Positions 1 to 8,366 of a stretch of DNA of 43,032 bases are shown here, one piece after another. The notes under the pieces are model-generated. The model did no database searches and was not told the DNA's origin. It saw only the letters and a program-made list of their open reading frames with translations. The stretch is from assembly GCA_029257695.1 (NCBI GenBank), contig JARIAU010000009.1, positions 1 to 43,032 on the forward strand, in the 5' to 3' direction. Positions within the stretch are counted from its first letter, which is position 1, and each line of letters begins with the position of its first letter. A program made the position numbers and the translations under genes. This DNA is from Oscillospiraceae bacterium. Its GTDB lineage: Bacteria > Bacillota > Clostridia > Oscillospirales > Oscillospiraceae.

Positions 1-1169
1 ATGTAGACATCGTCGAAGTTCCGGACCAGACCAAACATCTGACTAATATTCCGGTCACCTTTGTCGGTGAAGACATTCTGGCCGATCAAGGCTTGATGAT
101 CGTAGATGGAAAAGATGTGACCCTCTCTTTGACTGTTGTGGGGCCCAGATCAACATTAGCTAAAATCGACCGCTCCAACACCAAAATCACAGTGCAGGCC
201 GCCTCCCAAATTCATGGAGAAGGCACCTACAGTCTTACTTATTCAGTGGACTTTCCGGTTTCCGGCGTCAGCACCAAAAACCAGAGCGCCAAGCGCATTG
301 ATGTTCATGTTGTTCAGATGGAAACAAAAGAACTGGTGCTGCAAGGTGTTTTTGAGGGCACAGCTGTAGAGGGTGCACTGTTCAGCGATGAAGACTTCCA
401 GTTTGAAGTTCCCAATATCACTGTCACCGGCGAGCGCAGTGTCATCGACACCGTAGCATCTGCCCGCGTTCGTCTGGAAGCTATGGATCTCAGCACCACT
501 TGGTCCGGTGAACTTCCGGTTGAGCTTCTGGATGCGGATGGCACTGTTCTGGATCCAAAATCATTGCACATTGCTATGAGTGACAACATGATTTACACCA
601 TTTTCCCCATTCAGATCGTGAAGGAAGTTCCCCTTGTCGTGGAATTCATTCCCGGCGGCGGTGCAACCGAGGAGCATGTCCAGTATTCGATCAATCCTGC
701 TCCCACAGTAACCATTTCCGGCACACCAGAAACGCTTGCCACAGTTGAAAGTATTAAATTAGGTTCTATTAAGCTGTCTGACATTGTAACTTCGGACATC
801 TTCAGCTTCAGCATCAATACGCCGGAAGGCGTGAAGGTGATCTCCGGCAATGGGACTGCTTCGGTCGTTGTTTCCGTAGAAGGCCTGACCACCCGAACGG
901 TAGAAACGAATAACATCGAACTCATCAACAAGCCAGAAGGGTATCAAGTCAAGTCCCTGACCGATAATCTGACCGTTCGTATTCGTGGGACCTCAGATGT
1001 CATGTCACTGGTTTTGGATAAGGATGTCTATGTCACCGTTGATTTGGCCAATCTCAAGGATATTTCCGTAGGCAAGCGTACGCTCACTGCAGTTGTCGGC
1101 GTACACGGCAGTTCTACGGTTGGTGCCATTGGCGAATATCAGGTGGTCGTAGACATCTCGAAGGGTTAA
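1..1169 (+). CDS. cdaR: YbbR-domain protein, CdaR-like (5' end outside window)
   Basis: The reading frame is open from base 3 to the TAA at 1167-1169 (388 codons), so the start and any N-terminal membrane anchor lie upstream. The visible part is a series of beta-rich repeats of about 80 residues with alternating hydrophobic strands and few Cys or Trp, as in tandem YbbR domains. In Firmicutes, YbbR proteins (CdaR) are membrane-anchored extracellular regulators of the diadenylate cyclase CdaA, usually encoded just upstream; that gene would be outside this window. The next gene starts 2 bases after the stop, suggesting co-transcription. The TTG at 93 is internal and not the true start. The YbbR assignment is good; the regulatory role is inferred from the family. 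Confidence 0.75.
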   Translation, partial: VDIVEVPDQTKHLTNIPVTFVGEDILADQGLMIVDGKDVTLSLTVVGPRSTLAKIDRSNTKITVQAASQIHGEGTYSLTYSVDFPVSGVSTKNQSAKRIDVHVVQMETKELVLQGVFEGTAVEGALFSDEDFQFEVPNITVTGERSVIDTVASARVRLEAMDLSTTWSGELPVELLDADGTVLDPKSLHIAMSDNMIYTIFPIQIVKEVPLVVEFIPGGGATEEHVQYSINPAPTVTISGTPETLATVESIKLGSIKLSDIVTSDIFSFSINTPEGVKVISGNGTASVVVSVEGLTTRTVETNNIELINKPEGYQVKSLTDNLTVRIRGTSDVMSLVLDKDVYVTVDLANLKDISVGKRTLTAVVGVHGSSTVGAIGEYQVVVDISKG

Positions 1170-1171
1170 CT

Positions 1172-2074
1172 ATGTTTGGTTATGTTCTACCCTCCAAAGA
1201 AAAGCTTTCGGAGGAGCAATGGAAACACTATCGGGCAACCTACTGCGGTCTTTGCCACACATTGAAACAACGCTACGGGTTTTGGGCCCAGTTCTTACTC
1301 AATTACGATTTCACCTTTTTAGCACTGCTTCTGCGTACGCAGCAACAGCGTCCCTGCACCTGCTGCAAGCGTTGTTTGTCCTCCCCTTATAAGGGAAGGA
1401 CCGTTTGTGAATCCGATCCCGGCCTTGATGCGGCCGCAGATATCAGTGTTCTTCTGGTGTATTGGAAATTAAAGGACCAGCTTCAGGACGAGAGAGGTAT
1501 ACATCGCATTCTCCCGTATCTGGAACTTGGCTTATTTCACCACTCTTTTTCCAAAGCAAAGCAAAAAAACCCAGATCTCAATGATGCCATTGGATCTCAA
1601 ATCACCGCACTAAGTGCACTGGAACGAGAAAACTGTCCCTCCATTGACCGCACAGCAGATTGCTTTGGGCACATCATGACCTCCATGGTCCCTTCTGATT
1701 GGGATGAGGCCTCACGCCGATCTGTGGAACAACTGCTCTATCATCTCGGCCGATGGATCTATCTGATTGATGCATGGGATGACTTGGATGAGGATTTAAG
1801 GCACGGGCATTATAATCCCGTGGCAGCTCGCTTCCAACTGTCAAGAACAGAAGATCCATGCGCATGGGAGCAAGCAAAAGAACAGATGCTCCGCACCGTG
1901 GAGCATTCAGAGCACCTTGCCGTTTCAGCCTATCATCTTGGCAATTTTGGATACAATGATCCCCTAATTGAAAATGTTCTCTGCGCAGGTCTTGGCATGG
2001 TACGAACCCTTGTCTTTTCCGGTGAATGGAAAAAACGATACAGACAAAAGAAACAGGAGTTAAATCAACTATGA
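1172..2074 (+). CDS. DUF5685 family protein
   Basis: A 300-residue soluble, mostly helical protein. The N-terminus ([10 protein letters not shown], then YCGLC with Cys25 and Cys28) is typical of the uncharacterised DUF5685 family of Clostridia. A second Cys cluster lies at 62-68 (C62, C64, C65, C68), with another Cys at 79. Two aspartate-rich helices stand out: KLKDQLQDE near 99-107 and DAWDDLDED at 190-198, the latter followed by HGHYNP. These resemble the metal-binding motifs of class I isoprenoid synthases, particularly squalene/phytoene synthases; that is my inference, not an established assignment. The ATG is 2 bases after the preceding stop, and the TGA overlaps the next gene's ATG by 4 bases, so translation is probably coupled. 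Function unknown. Confidence 0.8.
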   Translation: MFGYVLPSKEKLSEEQWKHYRATYCGLCHTLKQRYGFWAQFLLNYDFTFLALLLRTQQQRPCTCCKRCLSSPYKGRTVCESDPGLDAAADISVLLVYWKLKDQLQDERGIHRILPYLELGLFHHSFSKAKQKNPDLNDAIGSQITALSALERENCPSIDRTADCFGHIMTSMVPSDWDEASRRSVEQLLYHLGRWIYLIDAWDDLDEDLRHGHYNPVAARFQLSRTEDPCAWEQAKEQMLRTVEHSEHLAVSAYHLGNFGYNDPLIENVLCAGLGMVRTLVFSGEWKKRYRQKKQELNQL

Positions 2075-2715
2075 ACGATCCCTACAGCATACTTGGCATC
2101 TCCCCAGACGCCTCTGATGACGAAGTAAAGCGTGCCTATCGCGCGCTTGCTCGCAAGTATCATCCCGACAACTATCAGGACAACCCGCTTGCGGATCTTG
2201 CCGAGGCAAAGATGAAGGAGATCAACGAAGCATACGAGTCCATTACGAAAATGCGTGCCGGCGGAGGTGCTTATCACACTTCTTCTGCATCCGGCTCCAG
2301 CTCCTCCGGCGCCTACCGGAACGGGACTTATGGCGGCGGGAGCAGCTATAATGGCTATCAGCAGCAGCGTGGCAATGCCGATCCTTTATATGCCCGTGTG
2401 CGCAACGCCATTAACGCTGGCGATATTTACCAAGCAGAATCTCTTTTGCGCGAAGCGCCCAGACAGGATGCTGAATGGTTTTTCCTGCAGGGAAGCGTAT
2501 CCTATCGAAAAGGTTGGCTGGATGAAGCAATGATGAACTATCAGCGTGCTGTCAGCATGGATCCCGGCAATGTGGAATATCGGCAGGCCTACAATATGAT
2601 GCAGCAGGGCGGTCAGTCTTATCGCACTAACGGGTATAATGCCGGCGCGGATGCTATGGATTGCTGCACCACGCTGATGTGTCTGAATTGCCTTTGCGGA
2701 GGAGGTCGGTGCTAA
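2071..2715 (+). CDS. J-domain protein with TPR-like region and Cys-rich tail
   Basis: 214 residues. The N-terminal J domain (about 3-70) carries the HPD tripeptide at 31-33 that stimulates the DnaK ATPase. A Gly/Ser/Tyr-rich linker follows, then about 75 residues of helical TPR-like repeats (one ends in AVSMDPGN), and finally a tail containing MDCC, CLNCLC and GGGRC. It lacks the zinc-finger and substrate-binding domains of true DnaJ, so it is a specialised J protein. I start it at ATG 2071 because this gives a canonical J-domain N-terminus with an AGGAGT site upstream; a longer reading from 2026 adds 15 residues that overlap the previous gene. It overlaps both neighbours, as in a coupled operon. 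The client is unknown; the tail could bind metal or be modified. Confidence 0.85.
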   Translation: MNDPYSILGISPDASDDEVKRAYRALARKYHPDNYQDNPLADLAEAKMKEINEAYESITKMRAGGGAYHTSSASGSSSSGAYRNGTYGGGSSYNGYQQQRGNADPLYARVRNAINAGDIYQAESLLREAPRQDAEWFFLQGSVSYRKGWLDEAMMNYQRAVSMDPGNVEYRQAYNMMQQGGQSYRTNGYNAGADAMDCCTTLMCLNCLCGGGRC

Positions 2716-3269
2716 TGCGCACCTCGAAGCCAATTTCAACACAAATATTAGCTCAGGCAGCCTTGTTGTCAGCGGTTGCTTGCGTGTTTCTGTTTGCCGC
2801 CGGCATAACACCTACCGGCTGGACCGGTGTTACCGCTGTGGCTGGCCTTGCTGTGGCAGTGGCGGTTTCCGCCTCTGGTTCTTTGACCGGATTACTGTGT
2901 TACCTCGCCACAAGTCTGCTCTCTTTGCTGATTGTTCCGGGTAAGCATGCCGTCATTCTGTTTGCCAGCCTCTTCGGGCTTTATCCGCTTCTTAAAATCC
3001 GATTTGAGCGTTTGCGCAGCCGCTTGGCTACCATTGGTGCGAAGCTTGTTTTTTTCAATGTGGTGTTTCTTCTGCTTTTGCAGTTTGCATCTCAGTTGCT
3101 TTGGGGGGATTTCCTTTCACAGTGGACTTACCCCATCCCTCTGAAGCCCACGCTTTGTTTGGTTGGCAGTGTACTGTTTTTGCTCTATGATCTCGCTTTT
3201 ACAAAAGTCATGGCGTTGCTGCAAGCGCGACTGATTCCTCCGCTTCGCCGTATGTTTCGGCATCGTTGA
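2715..3269 (+). CDS. Small integral membrane protein, unknown function
   Basis: 184 residues starting at the ATG in the TAATG overlap with the J-protein stop. The upstream site GGAGGTCGG lies within the end of the J-protein gene. The protein is strongly hydrophobic with about five predicted membrane segments: near 15-30, 35-60, 65-90, about 108-130 and about 145-165. It ends in a short basic tail (PPLRRMFRHR). No catalytic motif is visible. The one-base overlap with the J-protein gene suggests a fixed expression ratio, so it may be a membrane partner of the DUF5685/J-protein pair. A longer reading from 2661 is rejected because its extra residues come from the Cys-rich-tail coding region in another frame. 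Confidence 0.75.
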   Translation: MRTSKPISTQILAQAALLSAVACVFLFAAGITPTGWTGVTAVAGLAVAVAVSASGSLTGLLCYLATSLLSLLIVPGKHAVILFASLFGLYPLLKIRFERLRSRLATIGAKLVFFNVVFLLLLQFASQLLWGDFLSQWTYPIPLKPTLCLVGSVLFLLYDLAFTKVMALLQARLIPPLRRMFRHR

Positions 3270-3270
3270 C

Positions 3271-3299
3271 TTTACAGGATCAGAAATTCTTGATATAAT
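3271..3299 (+). promoter_or_regulatory. SigA-type promoter before yicC
   Basis: TTTACA (3271-3276), a 17-base spacer, and TATAAT (3294-3299) with an extended -10 (TG at 3291-3292). It lies 42 bases before the yicC start and directly after the stop of the preceding operon. It probably drives the long housekeeping operon. Confidence 0.75.
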
Positions 3300-3340
3300 A
3301 ACAGATTGTGAATGAAAAAGAACTCCAACGAGGTGTTTGT

Positions 3341-4219
3341 ATGATTAAAAGTATGACCGGCTACGGTCGGGGCGAGGCCATTCTCAATGGTCGCTCCATT
3401 GTCATCGAGCTGCGAAGTGTCAACAACCGCTATCTGGACTGCTCGGTCCGTCTGCCTCGCACCCTTGTATTTGCCGAAGAGGGAATCAAAACCAAGATCA
3501 AAGAGGCCACCTCCCGTGGCAAGGTAGATGTTTTTGTCACTGTGGAAAGCACTCAATCCGATGCAGTGGCTGTAACACTCAACAAGCCTCTGGCGGAAAG
3601 CTATCTGGATGCATGGAAGGAAATGGCGGAATGCTTTCATATCACCAATGATGTGACGGTTTCTAAACTGGCCCATTTCCCAGATGTCCTGACCGTTGAA
3701 AAGGTACCCCAGGATCAGGATGCACTGGCTACGGATCTGTTTTCTGTTCTGGATCTGGCACTTGCGGACTATGATCGGATGCGCTCGGCCGAGGGTGAAA
3801 AGCTGCAGGCAGATCTGCTGTGCAAGCTGGCCACATTGGAGGATTATGTGACGCAGGTTGAGACCCGTTCACCCCAGACAGTGCAAAGTTATCGGGATAA
3901 GCTCTATACCAAACTGCAGGAGGTGCTGGGCAACACGCAGATCGACGAAGCCCGTATCCTGACGGAAGCTGCAATCTTTGCAGACAAGGTCGCAGTGGAC
4001 GAAGAAACGGTGCGTCTGCGTAGTCATATCACACAGTTCCGCACCATGCTGGCCGAGGGGGGCATCGTGGGTCGCAAGATTGATTTCTTGATTCAGGAAA
4101 TGAATCGGGAGACCAACACCATCGGCTCCAAGTGCACGGATCTGTCTATTTCTCACATTGTGGTTGATATGAAGTCCGAAATCGAGAAACTGCGTGAGCA
4201 GATTCAGAATGTGGAATAA
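3341..4219 (+). CDS. yicC: YicC/YloC family endoribonuclease
   Basis: 292 residues beginning MIKSMTGYGR, the hallmark N-terminus of the YicC/YloC family (N-terminal YicC domain, C-terminal DUF1732). The C-terminal half keeps the family block around GRKIDFLIQEMNRE and the SxCTDLSIS segment. E. coli YicC is a divalent-cation-dependent endoribonuclease that affects sRNA stability, and B. subtilis YloC has similar activity. I start at ATG 3341 rather than in-frame 3308, because only the former gives the conserved N-terminus and has an upstream site (GAGGTG). It leads the block yicC-remA-gmk-rpoZ-priA, which is conserved across Firmicutes. Confidence 0.92.
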   Translation: MIKSMTGYGRGEAILNGRSIVIELRSVNNRYLDCSVRLPRTLVFAEEGIKTKIKEATSRGKVDVFVTVESTQSDAVAVTLNKPLAESYLDAWKEMAECFHITNDVTVSKLAHFPDVLTVEKVPQDQDALATDLFSVLDLALADYDRMRSAEGEKLQADLLCKLATLEDYVTQVETRSPQTVQSYRDKLYTKLQEVLGNTQIDEARILTEAAIFADKVAVDEETVRLRSHITQFRTMLAEGGIVGRKIDFLIQEMNRETNTIGSKCTDLSISHIVVDMKSEIEKLREQIQNVE

Positions 4220-4234
4220 GCGGGAGGCACCCCA

Positions 4235-4507
4235 ATGAAACTGCTGAACATTGGCTTTGGTAACATGGTTTCTTCCGACCGGCTGATTGCGATTGTCAGT
4301 CCGGACTCCGCCCCAATCAAGCGTATGATTCAGGAAAGCCGTGAAAAAGGTCTGCTGATCGACGGCACCTATGGTCGACGCACCCGTGCGGTCATTCTGA
4401 TGGATAGCGATCATGTCATTCTGTCTGCCATCCAACCGGAAACCATTGCTAACCGACTGAACAGTCGGGATGCCATTATAACCGAGGAGGTCATCCCCGA
4501 TGAATAA
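4235..4507 (+). CDS. remA: RemA-like regulator (DUF370)
   Basis: 90 residues, the usual RemA length. The N-terminus [10 protein letters not shown] and the core [12 protein letters not shown] and [10 protein letters not shown] match the DUF370/RemA family. In B. subtilis RemA is an oligomeric DNA-binding protein that activates biofilm matrix operons, and it is encoded between yloC and gmk exactly as here. A GGGAGG site lies 7 bases before the ATG. The 3' end overlaps the gmk start by 8 bases, implying translational coupling. The target genes in this organism cannot be seen; one candidate is the polysaccharide operon near 30-36 kb, but that is only a suggestion. Confidence 0.9.
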   Translation: MKLLNIGFGNMVSSDRLIAIVSPDSAPIKRMIQESREKGLLIDGTYGRRTRAVILMDSDHVILSAIQPETIANRLNSRDAIITEEVIPDE

Positions 4508-5105
4508 GAACGCAAGAGGTATCCTTGCCATTATCTCCGGTCCTTCCGGCGTAGGAAAGAGCACTGTTATTTCCGAGGTCCTGCGCCGCCGCCCAGATTT
4601 GTACTTTTCCGTTTCCTTTACAACCCGCACTCCTCGTCCTGGCGAGGTAAATGGAGTGAATTATCACTTTGTAGATGTTGCGGAGTTTGAACGAATGATT
4701 CGTGACAATGAACTTTTGGAGCACGCTCAGTACTCCGGAAACTATTATGGAACTTCTGCAAAACTGATTGATGAGAAACTGGATCAAGGCATTGATGTCC
4801 TGTTGGATATTGAAGTAGTGGGCAGTAAAATCGTCCATGATTTGCGCCCTGACACGCCTTTGATGTTCGTAATTCCACCGTCCTTTGATGTTCTGGAGCA
4901 GCGTCTGCGTGGCCGCAACACCGATCCGGAGGATGTAATTCAGCGCAGACTAAGCCGCGCAAAGGAAGAGTTAAACGAGATTTATCGGTACGATTATCTG
5001 ATTGTCAACGATGTGGTCAACGAAGCCGCGGAGGAAGTGCTTTCCATTCTGACGGCCGAACGCTGCCGCACCGCAAATCGTGCTCACTTACTCAAGGAGG
5101 ATTAA
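4500..5105 (+). CDS. gmk: Guanylate kinase
   Basis: 201 residues. The P-loop [10 protein letters not shown] (13-22) is followed by the GMP-binding segment containing [19 protein letters not shown], then the lid region with the RLRGRNTD and RRLSRA arginines. The enzyme phosphorylates GMP to GDP with ATP, the essential step between IMP/GMP synthesis and GTP, and acts in the cytoplasm. Length and motif order are standard. It starts inside the end of remA and is followed 5 bases later by rpoZ, whose AAGGAGG site lies in its last codons. Confidence 0.97.
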   Translation: MNKNARGILAIISGPSGVGKSTVISEVLRRRPDLYFSVSFTTRTPRPGEVNGVNYHFVDVAEFERMIRDNELLEHAQYSGNYYGTSAKLIDEKLDQGIDVLLDIEVVGSKIVHDLRPDTPLMFVIPPSFDVLEQRLRGRNTDPEDVIQRRLSRAKEELNEIYRYDYLIVNDVVNEAAEEVLSILTAERCRTANRAHLLKED

Positions 5106-5110
5106 TTATT

Positions 5111-5311
5111 ATGGTTCTGTACCCTATGAATGAAATGCTGGCAAACATCGAAAGCCGTTATCTGCTGGTCAATATGGTGGCCCACCGTGCCCGTGAGATC
5201 TCTGCCGATGCAGAGAAGGAGCATATCTCTCTGGATGAGAAGCCCGTTACCATGGCTCTGGAGGAAGTGCGCCATGGCGAGCTTTGCCAGGAAGAACCCA
5301 TCGTTTTCTAA
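5111..5311 (+). CDS. rpoZ: DNA-directed RNA polymerase omega subunit
   Basis: 66 residues. The Rpb6/omega core is visible: ESRYLLVNMVAHRAREI, followed by ISLDEKPVTMALEEV, where family members have the K.ltiAleEi.....I stretch. Omega promotes assembly and stability of RNA polymerase by clamping the beta-prime subunit. Start ATG 5111 has an excellent AAGGAGG site 10 bases upstream. In B. subtilis the next gene would be coaBC (yloI); here a hairpin and then priA follow, so coaBC is missing from this position. Confidence 0.92.
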   Translation: MVLYPMNEMLANIESRYLLVNMVAHRAREISADAEKEHISLDEKPVTMALEEVRHGELCQEEPIVF

Positions 5312-5316
5312 TGTGT

Positions 5317-5347
5317 GCAACAGCGCCCGAGTATCAGGCGCTGTTGC
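5317..5347 (+). terminator. Hairpin between rpoZ and priA (attenuator or weak terminator)
   Basis: An 11-bp perfect stem (5317-5327 with 5337-5347) and a 9-base loop, immediately after the rpoZ stop. There is no clean T-run after it, only a mixed TTGCGTTCGCCCCATTTTC. It could be a partial terminator or a processing/stability element lowering priA relative to rpoZ. Confidence 0.45.
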
Positions 5348-5390
5348 TTGCGTTCGCCCCATTTTCTGAAAGGAGGAAGTTCCTCTGCCT

Positions 5391-7847
5391 ATGGACATTC
5401 TGTGCCAGGTTGCGGTCTCCTCCGCCACCTATGCCATTGATAAACCCTATACCTATCTGCTCCCTCAGTCTATGCTGGATCGGGCTCAGCCCGGTATGCG
5501 TGTGATGATTCCTTTCGGACGAGGCAATCGCCGCACAGAGGGCCTGATCCTTTCTATGCAGTCCGGCGAGCGTACCGCCGGTACCAAAGCTGTCCTTGCC
5601 CTGTTGGATGACATTCCGGTGTTGGAGCACCAAGGAATTCAACTGGCGGTCTGGATGCATAACCAGTATTTCTGTACTGTCTATGATGCCGTAAAAGCCA
5701 TGCTTCCCTCTGGTCTGTATTTCTCATTGAAGGACCGAGTTCAGATTGCCAAAGAAGTGGATAAAGATACTGCCTATTCAGCCAGCACTAAGGCTGCTGC
5801 ACAGCAAATGCTGGATATGCTGTATGCCAACAGTGGCGAAATGGAAAAGGGCGCCCTGATGGAAGCCTTCGGCGAAACCGACCCGAGAAGTGCGTGGAAA
5901 GAACTGTTGGCAAAGGGGATTATCACCATTGAAACCAGTGCCTCCCGAGGTGTTGGCGATAAAACGGAACAACTTGCTGTGTTAGATATTTCTCCGGAAG
6001 ATGCGATGCATCGGCTGTCAGCCCGAACGACCGCCCAGCAGGCGGTGGTTCGCCTGTTATCCGAACTTCCCGAAGTATCTCTGAAAGACATCCGTTATTT
6101 TACTGGTGCATCCACTGCGTCTGTGAAGGCGCTGGAACAAAAAGGGATACTTCATCTGGAAACCAAAGAAGTATTTCGCCGTCCGGAACGCATGGATGTG
6201 GAACCGGCAGCCCCACCTGTGCTGAACGAATCACAGGAAGTCTGTTTTTGTGGCTTGCGAACGCTAATGCACAGCAACCGCTCTCATTGCGCTTTGCTTT
6301 ACGGAGTCACCGGAAGCGGAAAAACGCAGGTCTATATTCGTTTGATTCACGAAACTTTGGCTCAAGGTAAATCCGCTTTGGTTCTGGTTCCGGAAATTTC
6401 ACTGACACCGCAGGTGGTCGCTTTATTTTCCGCCCAGTTTGGAGATCGCATAGCGATTCTGCATAGTATGCTATCTGCCGGAGCTCGTTACGATGAATGG
6501 AAACGGGTGCGAACAGGGAAGGCCACCGTTGTCATTGGTACCCGCTCAGCGGTCTTTGCACCCATGCAGGAGTTAGGCCTTATCATTCTGGATGAGGAGC
6601 AGGAAACCAGCTACAAATCTGAAAACACTCCACGCTATCATGCCCGAGATATTGCAAAATATCGTGCAGCCAAGAACAATGCTCTGCTGCTCCTTGGTTC
6701 TGCCACCCCATCGGTAGAATCGATGTATTTTGCCAAACAGGGCGTGTATAGCCTATTTACGCTCACACACCGCTATAATCAGATGGCGTTGCCGCAGGTC
6801 ATTGTTTCTGACACGAAAGAAACCTTGCGCAGCGGAATGGATCGTTCCATCGGACCCAGATTAGAGGAGGAAATTCGCCGTAATTTGGATCGAGGGGAAC
6901 AATCGATTCTGTTTATCAACCGGAGAGGCACCAGCAAGATGGCGGTTTGTACCGAATGCGGTGAATCCCCCCAGTGTCCTCGCTGTTCGGTTCGCCTGAC
7001 TTACCACAAGGCCAACGGAAGACTGATGTGTCATCACTGCGGTCACTCTGAACCAGTCCATCCGTTTTGTCAATCTTGCGGAGGTGAGCTAACCTTTACT
7101 GGTGCGGGAACCCAAATGGTGCAGGAAGAGGCTCAATCCCTGTTTCCTGGGGTTGAAGTGTTGCGCATGGACACCGACACCATCTCCGCAACCCATACCC
7201 ACGAAAAAATGTTGGAAAAATTTCGCCGACAGAACATTCCCATTCTAGTTGGAACACAAATGGTTGCAAAAGGGTTGGATTTTGAAAATGTCACCTTGGT
7301 GGGTGTCATTTCTGCAGATCAATCCCTGTATGTGGATGACTTCCGCGCCAGCGAGCGCACCTTTTCACTCCTGACACAGGTGGTTGGCCGAGCCGGAAGA
7401 GGGGCTCACTCCGGACGGGCAGTCATCCAGACTTACACCCCGGAGAATGATGTCATTTTGCAGGCCTCCCGGCAAGATTATGACTCTTTTTATGAAAATG
7501 AAATTCTGCTCCGCCAAATGCGGGGACTGCCGCCATTCCGGGATATTTATGTGTTTACGGTGTCCGGTTCCGAAGAAGGTGCTGTGCTGCGCAGTTGTAT
7601 GCGACTTGCCGATGGACTTCGGGCCTGGCGGAACACTCCAGAATTAGCTGCCTGTGATTTGCAGATTCTCGGACCTGCTGCGGCACCAATTTTAAAAGTG
7701 AACAACCGATACCGCTATCGTATCACCATCATGGGAAAACGAAGTGCGGCCGTTCGAAACATGGTGGGTTACCTTCTGCGTAGTGCCCACTCAGACCAAT
7801 ATAATCGGGGTGTTTCCGTATTTGCGGATTTGAATCCCCTGGACTAA
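5391..7847 (+). CDS. priA: Primosomal protein N' (replication restart helicase PriA)
   Basis: 818 residues, the normal PriA length. The N-terminal DNA-binding region begins CQVAVSSATYAIDKPYTYLLP. Walker A is GVTGSGKTQVY (about 305-315) and the DEAH-like box is LDEEQETSYKSE. A paired zinc-binding cluster with CTECG, CPRC, CHHCG and CQSCG lies at about 519-562, and helicase motifs V/VI follow (GTQMVAKGLDF and QVVGRAGRG). PriA is a 3'-5' helicase that recognises stalled forks and reloads the replisome. The ATG at 5391 is preceded by AAAGGAGGAAG. It follows rpoZ after a hairpin and leads into def. Confidence 0.96.
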   Translation: MDILCQVAVSSATYAIDKPYTYLLPQSMLDRAQPGMRVMIPFGRGNRRTEGLILSMQSGERTAGTKAVLALLDDIPVLEHQGIQLAVWMHNQYFCTVYDAVKAMLPSGLYFSLKDRVQIAKEVDKDTAYSASTKAAAQQMLDMLYANSGEMEKGALMEAFGETDPRSAWKELLAKGIITIETSASRGVGDKTEQLAVLDISPEDAMHRLSARTTAQQAVVRLLSELPEVSLKDIRYFTGASTASVKALEQKGILHLETKEVFRRPERMDVEPAAPPVLNESQEVCFCGLRTLMHSNRSHCALLYGVTGSGKTQVYIRLIHETLAQGKSALVLVPEISLTPQVVALFSAQFGDRIAILHSMLSAGARYDEWKRVRTGKATVVIGTRSAVFAPMQELGLIILDEEQETSYKSENTPRYHARDIAKYRAAKNNALLLLGSATPSVESMYFAKQGVYSLFTLTHRYNQMALPQVIVSDTKETLRSGMDRSIGPRLEEEIRRNLDRGEQSILFINRRGTSKMAVCTECGESPQCPRCSVRLTYHKANGRLMCHHCGHSEPVHPFCQSCGGELTFTGAGTQMVQEEAQSLFPGVEVLRMDTDTISATHTHEKMLEKFRRQNIPILVGTQMVAKGLDFENVTLVGVISADQSLYVDDFRASERTFSLLTQVVGRAGRGAHSGRAVIQTYTPENDVILQASRQDYDSFYENEILLRQMRGLPPFRDIYVFTVSGSEEGAVLRSCMRLADGLRAWRNTPELAACDLQILGPAAAPILKVNNRYRYRITIMGKRSAAVRNMVGYLLRSAHSDQYNRGVSVFADLNPLD

Positions 7848-7864
7848 AGAAAGGAAGACTGACT

Positions 7865-8365
7865 ATGGCAATGAGAGAAATCGTAACGAAGGGCGACGAT
7901 GTCCTGGCTAAGAAGTGCCATGCCGTAACCAAGTTTGACCACAAGCTCCATGAGCTGCTGGATGATATGGCTGAAACCGTTCGTGCTGCAGACGGTGTGG
8001 GTCTTGCCGCACCGCAGGTCGGCATCCTGCGTCAAGTTGTGGTTGTCATCAACGAGGATGATGAGCTTATCGAACTGATCAACCCGGAGATTGTCAAAAC
8101 CTCCGGTGAGCAGTTTGGTCTGGAGGGCTGTCTGTCTGTGCCCGGACGATATGGCTTTGTAAAGCGGCCCATGATTGTCCGTGTTAAGGCACAAGATCGC
8201 AACGGTGTTCCCTTCGAAGTGGAGGACGAGGGTCTGACCGCCCGCTGCTTCTGCCATGAAATCGATCATTTGAGCGGCCATCTGTTCGACGAGCTGGTGG
8301 ATCGCACCTACACCGTGGATGAACTGGAAACCATGGAAGAAAACGGTATCGAGGTTGAGGAATAA
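7865..8365 (+). CDS. def: Peptide deformylase
   Basis: 166 residues. All three deformylase motifs are present: GVGLAAPQVG (44-53), EGCLSVPG with metal ligand Cys89, and HEIDH with His131 and His135 as the other ligands. It removes the formyl group from the N-terminal Met of new proteins. The start at 7865 has AAAGGAAG upstream, and fmt begins 1 base after the stop. Pairing with fmt is conventional: one gene adds the formyl group to initiator tRNA, the other removes it from proteins. Confidence 0.96.
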   Translation: MAMREIVTKGDDVLAKKCHAVTKFDHKLHELLDDMAETVRAADGVGLAAPQVGILRQVVVVINEDDELIELINPEIVKTSGEQFGLEGCLSVPGRYGFVKRPMIVRVKAQDRNGVPFEVEDEGLTARCFCHEIDHLSGHLFDELVDRTYTVDELETMEENGIEVEE

Positions 8366-8366
8366 G

